Of a stretch of DNA of 54,397 bases, positions 50,002-54,397 are shown one piece after another; positions within the stretch are counted from its first letter, which is position 1; each line of letters begins with the position of its first letter. The notes under the pieces are model-generated. The model did no database searches. It had not been told where the DNA came from and saw nothing but the letters and a program-made list of their open reading frames with translations. The position numbers and the translations under genes are program-made. This DNA is from Trabulsiella guamensis ATCC 49490 (lineage in GTDB: Bacteria > Pseudomonadota > Gammaproteobacteria > Enterobacterales > Enterobacteriaceae). The stretch spans positions 1 to 54,397 of the forward strand of contig NZ_JMTB01000036.1 in NCBI RefSeq assembly GCF_000734965.1, in the 5' to 3' direction.

Positions 50002-51596
50002 TGGCTGATATTCTGCTGCTCGATAATATCGACTCGTTTACTTACAACCTGGCGGATCAGCTGCGTTCGAAGGGACACAATGTGGTGATTTACCGTAATC
50101 ATGTTCCGGCACAAACGTTAATTGACCGTCTGGCGACCATGAAAAATCCGGTGCTGATGTTATCACCGGGACCAGGCGTACCGTCTGAGGCTGGTTGCAT
50201 GCCGGAACTGCTGACCCGTCTGCGCGGCAAGCTGCCGATTATCGGCATCTGTCTCGGCCATCAGGCGATTGTTGAAGCGTATGGCGGTTATGTCGGCCAG
50301 GCCGGGGAAATTCTGCACGGTAAGGCATCCAGCATTGAACACGACAGCCAGGCGATGTTTGCCGGGCTGCCAAACCCGCTGCCGGTGGCGCGCTACCATT
50401 CGCTGGTTGGTAGTGACATTCCGGCGGGACTGACCATCAACGCGCATTTTGGCGGCATGGTGATGGCGGTACGTCATGACGCCGATCGCGTCTGTGGCTT
50501 CCAGTTCCATCCGGAATCAATTCTGACCACCCACGGCGCGCGCCTGCTTGAGCAGACGCTGGCCTGGGCGCAGCAAAAGCTGGAGCCGGTCAATACGCTG
50601 CAGCCGATTCTGGAAAAACTCTACCAGGCGAAGACGCTGACGCAGCAGGAAAGCCACCAGCTTTTCTCTGCCGTGGTGCGCGGCGAGATGAAACCGGAGC
50701 AGCTTGCGGCGGTGCTGGTGAGCATGAAAGTGCGTGGCGAGCATCCGAACGAGATTGCCGGTGCCGCAACGGCCCTGCTGGAAAATGCCGCACCCTTCCC
50801 GCGCCCTGATTATCCGTTTGCGGATATTGTCGGCACCGGCGGCGATGGCAGCAACAGCATCAATATTTCCACCGCCAGCGCCTTTGTCGCGGCAGCCTGC
50901 GGTCTGAAGGTGGCGAAACACGGCAACCGCAGCGTCTCCAGTAAATCCGGTTCGTCCGATCTGCTGGCCGCGTTCGGTATTAATCTCGATATGAACGCCG
51001 AAAAATCCCGCGCCGCGCTGGACGAGCTGGGCGTTTGCTTCCTGTTTGCGCCGAAATATCACACCGGGTTCCGCCACGCCATGCCGGTGCGTCAGCAACT
51101 GAAAACCCGCACCCTGTTTAACGTGCTTGGGCCACTGATCAACCCGGCGCATCCGCCGCTGGCGCTGATTGGCGTCTACAGTGCCGAACTGGTGCTGCCG
51201 ATTGCGGAAACCCTGCGCGTATTGGGTTATCAGCGTGCCGCCGTAGTGCATAGCGGCGGCATGGACGAAGTTTCCTTGCATGCGCCGACCATCGTTGCTG
51301 AACTGAATGATGGCGAGATCAGCAGCTATCAGCTGACCGCCGAGGACTTCGGTCTGACGCCGTATCGCCAGGAACAGCTGGCGGGCGGCACGCCGGAAGA
51401 AAACCGTGACATTCTCACCCGTCTGCTACAAGGTAAGGGCGACGCGGCTCACGAGGCTGCGGTGGCTGCCAACGTCGCGATGTTGTTGCGCTTGCACGGC
51501 CATAACGATCTCAAAGCCAATGCGCAGCAGGTGATTGATGTCCTGCACAGTGGTGCAGCGTATGACAGAGTGACCGCACTCGCGGCAAGAGGGTAA
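50001..51596 (+). CDS. trpD: TrpGD fusion, glutamine amidotransferase and anthranilate phosphoribosyltransferase
   Basis: A 531-residue bifunctional protein. Residues about 1-195 form the class I glutamine amidotransferase (TrpG), with nucleophile Cys in [10 protein letters not shown] and His-Glu in [10 protein letters not shown]. Residues about 200-531 form the phosphoribosyltransferase, with the PRPP loop [16 protein letters not shown] and [15 protein letters not shown]. The fusion is typical of enterobacteria. Translational coupling to trpE keeps the two subunits equal. Confidence 0.98.
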   Translation: MADILLLDNIDSFTYNLADQLRSKGHNVVIYRNHVPAQTLIDRLATMKNPVLMLSPGPGVPSEAGCMPELLTRLRGKLPIIGICLGHQAIVEAYGGYVGQAGEILHGKASSIEHDSQAMFAGLPNPLPVARYHSLVGSDIPAGLTINAHFGGMVMAVRHDADRVCGFQFHPESILTTHGARLLEQTLAWAQQKLEPVNTLQPILEKLYQAKTLTQQESHQLFSAVVRGEMKPEQLAAVLVSMKVRGEHPNEIAGAATALLENAAPFPRPDYPFADIVGTGGDGSNSINISTASAFVAAACGLKVAKHGNRSVSSKSGSSDLLAAFGINLDMNAEKSRAALDELGVCFLFAPKYHTGFRHAMPVRQQLKTRTLFNVLGPLINPAHPPLALIGVYSAELVLPIAETLRVLGYQRAAVVHSGGMDEVSLHAPTIVAELNDGEISSYQLTAEDFGLTPYRQEQLAGGTPEENRDILTRLLQGKGDAAHEAAVAANVAMLLRLHGHNDLKANAQQVIDVLHSGAAYDRVTALAARG

Positions 51597-52958
51597 ATGA
51601 TGCAGACCGTATTAGCGAAAATTGTTGCCGACAAAGCGATTTGGGTAGAGTCCCGTAAACAACAGCAGCCGCTGGCGACCTTTCAGAACGAGATCATTCC
51701 CAGCACGCGCAGCTTCTATGATGCCCTGCAGGGCGCGCGCACCGCATTCATTCTGGAATGTAAGAAGGCATCGCCATCCAAAGGGGTGATCCGCGACGAC
51801 TTCGACCCGGCGCGTATCGCCAGTATTTACCGGCATCATGCCTCGGCGATTTCCGTGCTGACAGATGAAAAATACTTTCAGGGCAGTTTTGATTTTCTGC
51901 CGATTGTCAGCAACATGGCGCCGCAACCGATTTTGTGTAAGGACTTCATTATCGATCCTTACCAGATTTACCTGGCGCGCTATTACCAGGCCGATGCCTG
52001 CCTGCTGATGCTCTCCGTACTGGATGACGAGCAATATCAACAGCTTGCTGCGGTCGCGCACAGCCTGAGCATGGGTGTGCTGACAGAAGTGAGCAACGAA
52101 GAAGAGCTGGCGCGAGCCCAGGCGCTCGGCGCGAAAGTGGTGGGAATTAACAACCGTGACTTGCGTGATCTCTCTATCGATCTCAACCGTACCCGCCAGT
52201 TGGCGCCGCGTCTGGGCCACGGCGTAACGGTGATCAGCGAATCCGGCATCAATACGTATGCCCAAGTTCGCGAACTGAGCCATTTCGCCAACGGTTTTCT
52301 GATTGGCTCGGCGCTGATGTCCCATGATGATCTCAGCGCTGCCGTACGCCGTGTATTACTGGGCGAAAATAAAGTCTGCGGGCTGACCCGTGCACAGGAT
52401 GCCCAGGCGGCATACGAAGCGGGTGCCATTTATGGCGGACTGATTTTTGTCGCCTCATCACCCCGCGTCGTGAACGACGCCCAGGCGCGCGATGTCATCA
52501 GCGCGGCACCGCTGAGTTACGTCGGCGTGTTCCGTAACGCCACCATTGATGAGGTGGTCGCGAAAGCCACCACGCTCAAACTTGCCGCTGTGCAGTTACA
52601 CGGTGACGAAAACCAGGCGTACATCAACGCCCTGCGCGCGACGCTGCCGGAACGGGTGCAAATATGGAAAGCACTCAGCGTCGGTGACACGTTGCCCGCA
52701 CGCGATCTCAATCATGTCGATAAATACATTTTCGACAACGGCCAGGGTGGTACAGGCGTGCGTTTTGACTGGTCATTGCTCAGCGGTGCCGATCTCAGCA
52801 ACGTGTTGCTGGCAGGCGGCCTGAGCCCCGATAACTGCGTGGAAGCCGCCAGAAGCGGTGCTGCCGGCCTCGATTTCAATTCAGGTGTAGAGTCACAACC
52901 GGGTATTAAAGATGCCAGCAAACTGGCCTCGGTTTTTCAGACGCTGCGCGCATATTAA
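51597..52958 (+). CDS. trpC: TrpCF fusion, indole-3-glycerol phosphate synthase and PRA isomerase
   Basis: A 453-residue bifunctional protein of two TIM barrels. The synthase domain (about 1-255) contains ILECKKASPSKGVI, ILCKDFIID, LLMLSVLDD and ISESGINT. The isomerase domain (about 256-453) contains KVCGLTRAQDAQAA, VAAVQLHGDE-type and DNGQGGTGVRFDW segments. It performs the isomerase and synthase steps between TrpD and TrpAB. It starts with two tandem ATGs directly after the trpD stop. Confidence 0.98.
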   Translation: MMQTVLAKIVADKAIWVESRKQQQPLATFQNEIIPSTRSFYDALQGARTAFILECKKASPSKGVIRDDFDPARIASIYRHHASAISVLTDEKYFQGSFDFLPIVSNMAPQPILCKDFIIDPYQIYLARYYQADACLLMLSVLDDEQYQQLAAVAHSLSMGVLTEVSNEEELARAQALGAKVVGINNRDLRDLSIDLNRTRQLAPRLGHGVTVISESGINTYAQVRELSHFANGFLIGSALMSHDDLSAAVRRVLLGENKVCGLTRAQDAQAAYEAGAIYGGLIFVASSPRVVNDAQARDVISAAPLSYVGVFRNATIDEVVAKATTLKLAAVQLHGDENQAYINALRATLPERVQIWKALSVGDTLPARDLNHVDKYIFDNGQGGTGVRFDWSLLSGADLSNVLLAGGLSPDNCVEAARSGAAGLDFNSGVESQPGIKDASKLASVFQTLRAY

Positions 52959-52967
52959 GGAGCAATA

Positions 52968-54161
52968 ATGAGCACTTTACTTAACCCGTATTTCGGCGAG
53001 TTTGGCGGCATGTACGTGCCGCAGATCCTGATGCCTGCCCTGCGCCAGCTCGAAGAAGCGTTTGTCAGCGCGCAAAAAGACCCTGCGTTTCAGGCGGAAT
53101 TTACTGACCTGCTGAAAAACTATGCTGGTCGACCGACCGCGCTGACCAAATGCCGCAACCTTACGGCAGGTACCAACACCACGCTGTACCTGAAGCGCGA
53201 AGATCTGCTCCACGGTGGCGCGCATAAAACCAACCAGGTGCTGGGACAGGCGCTGCTGGCGAAACGCATGGGTAAAACCGAAATCATCGCCGAAACTGGC
53301 GCCGGGCAGCACGGCGTGGCCTCCGCGCTCGCCAGCGCCCTGCTCGGCCTGAAATGCCGCATTTATATGGGCGCAAAAGACGTGGAACGTCAGTCGCCGA
53401 ACGTCTTCCGTATGCGTCTGATGGGCGCTGAAGTGATCCCGGTGCACAGCGGTTCCGCCACCCTGAAAGATGCCTGCAACGAGGCGCTGCGCGACTGGTC
53501 CGGCAGCTACGAGAACGCACATTATATGCTCGGCACTGCGGCAGGCCCACACCCGTTCCCAACCATCGTGCGTGAATTCCAGCGCATGATTGGCGAAGAG
53601 ACAAAAGCACAGATTCAGGAAAAGGAAGGCCGTCTGCCGGATGCGGTTATTGCCTGTGTGGGTGGCGGATCGAATGCCATCGGCATGTTTGCTGACTTTA
53701 TCAATGAAACGTCCGTTGGGCTGATTGGTGTGGAGCCTGCCGGCCACGGTATTGAAACCGGCGAGCACGGCGCGCCGCTGAAACATGGTCGCGTGGGAAT
53801 TTACTTCGGTATGAAATCGCCGATGATGCAAACAGATGAAGGTCAGATTGAAGAGTCTTATTCTATTTCTGCCGGGCTCGATTTTCCGTCTGTCGGGCCG
53901 CAGCATGCGTATCTCAACAGCATCGGTCGCGCGGATTATGTCTCTATTACCGATGACGAAGCCCTGGATGCATTCAAAGCCCTGAGCCGTCACGAAGGCA
54001 TCATCCCGGCGCTGGAGTCGTCGCATGCACTGGCGCACGCGCTGAAAATGATGCGTGACGATCCGCAGAAAGAGCAGTTGCTGGTAGTGAACCTGTCCGG
54101 CCGCGGTGATAAAGACATCTTTACCGTACACGATATTCTGAAAGCGCGAGGGGAAATCTGA
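52968..54161 (+). CDS. trpB: TrpB, tryptophan synthase beta chain
   Basis: A 397-residue PLP enzyme, the E. coli length. The Schiff-base Lys is in [13 protein letters not shown] near residue 87, the Glu of the active site in ETGAGQHG near 109, and the phosphate-binding loop in [15 protein letters not shown] near 230-240. It joins indole and serine. AAGGAG lies before the ATG, nine bases after the trpC stop. The stop overlaps trpA by one base. Confidence 0.98.
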   Translation: MSTLLNPYFGEFGGMYVPQILMPALRQLEEAFVSAQKDPAFQAEFTDLLKNYAGRPTALTKCRNLTAGTNTTLYLKREDLLHGGAHKTNQVLGQALLAKRMGKTEIIAETGAGQHGVASALASALLGLKCRIYMGAKDVERQSPNVFRMRLMGAEVIPVHSGSATLKDACNEALRDWSGSYENAHYMLGTAAGPHPFPTIVREFQRMIGEETKAQIQEKEGRLPDAVIACVGGGSNAIGMFADFINETSVGLIGVEPAGHGIETGEHGAPLKHGRVGIYFGMKSPMMQTDEGQIEESYSISAGLDFPSVGPQHAYLNSIGRADYVSITDDEALDAFKALSRHEGIIPALESSHALAHALKMMRDDPQKEQLLVVNLSGRGDKDIFTVHDILKARGEI

Positions 54162-54397
54162 TGGAACGCTATGAGACTTTGTTTGCACAACTGAAGGCCC
54201 GCAAGGAAGGCGCGTTTGTTCCCTTCGTCACGCTTGGCGATCCTGGCCCTGAGCAGTCGCTGAAAATCATTGATGCGCTGATTGAAGCCGGTGCTGACGC
54301 ACTGGAACTGGGCATTCCATTCTCTGATCCGCTGGCCGATGGCCCTACGATTCAGAACGCCACCCTGCCGCGCGTTTCGCCGCTCGGCGTCACCCCG
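54161..54397 (+). CDS. trpA: TrpA, tryptophan synthase alpha chain (partial, first 79 codons)
   Basis: The window ends inside the gene. It starts [19 protein letters not shown] and includes the catalytic Glu in [20 protein letters not shown] near residue 49. From codon 70 the sequence departs from the family: [12 protein letters not shown] where TLRAFAAGVTP is expected. Removing three single bases (54368, 54378 and 54384) restores the expected reading, so the last 30 bases probably contain sequencing errors and not real substitutions. Confidence 0.93.
   Translation, partial: MERYETLFAQLKARKEGAFVPFVTLGDPGPEQSLKIIDALIEAGADALELGIPFSDPLADGPTIQNATLPRVSPLGVTP

Noticed and set aside
50517-51281. 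254-codon minus-strand open frame opposite trpD
   Set aside because: Shadow of the phosphoribosyltransferase domain with no homology.
52977-54188. 403-codon minus-strand open frame opposite trpB
   Set aside because: It mirrors trpB in an antisense frame, has no recognisable domain and lots of His, Arg and Phe typical of antisense reading of GC-biased third positions.

Overview
The window comes from the chromosome of a member of the Enterobacteriaceae closely related to Escherichia, Salmonella, Citrobacter and Enterobacter. Almost every protein is recognisable as an ortholog of an E. coli K-12 protein, and the backbone follows the E. coli order from the ycj/psp region to the trp operon. It is not E. 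coli. The puu cluster and ymjA between pspF and sapA, pspE after pspD, and ycjD between sapF and fabI are all missing. A DSF-synthase gene (rpfF) sits beside pdeR, a tartrate operon (ttdRABT) sits between rluB and yciO, and a lemA-yciQ pair lies between rluB and btuR. The genus cannot be fixed from the sequence alone. No tRNA, rRNA, insertion sequence, prophage, integrase or CRISPR array was seen.

Layout. 1-6100: minus-strand ycjMNOPQR, a glycoside phosphorylase, ABC sugar transporter and 3-keto-glycoside enzyme operon (ycjR runs off the left edge), with a strong promoter and a candidate LacI-type operator in front of ycjM. 6198-8911: the phage-shock operon pspABCD (minus) with its sigma-54 promoter, and the divergent activator gene pspF. 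9016-14310: sapABCDF peptide ABC transporter. 14428-18581: fabI, yciW, rnb. 18755-21612: pdeR (an RpfR-type PAS-GGDEF-EAL protein) and convergent, overlapping rpfF. 21801-27758: yciZ-yciT, osmB, then minus-strand lapA-lapB-pyrF-yciH and pgpB, and ribA. 27794-35297: acnA, three small-protein genes (ymiC, a yciX-like ORF, ymiA), cysB and topA, all minus. 35683-42212: yciN, sohB, yciK-btuR, yciQ, lemA, rluB. 42434-46611: ttdR and divergent ttdABT. 46647-48152: yciO-rnm. 48224-54397: the trp operon with promoter/operator, leader peptide, attenuator, trpE, fused trpGD, fused trpCF, trpB and the start of trpA.

How the genes work together. The most interesting unit is rpfF-pdeR. RpfF has the glutamate pair of diffusible-signal-factor synthases. 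PdeR has the N-terminal RpfF-interaction, PAS, GGDEF and EAL domains of the RpfR receptor. Together they look like a complete fatty-acid quorum-sensing to cyclic-di-GMP circuit, of which E. coli keeps only the receptor half. Other coherent units are the envelope-stress psp genes next to sap, the LPS and phospholipid genes lapA, lapB and pgpB, and a self-contained L-tartrate module (regulator, two-subunit dehydratase, antiporter). The last 30 bases of the window contain three closely spaced single-base insertions in trpA relative to the expected coding sequence, which looks like a sequence-quality problem at the edge.
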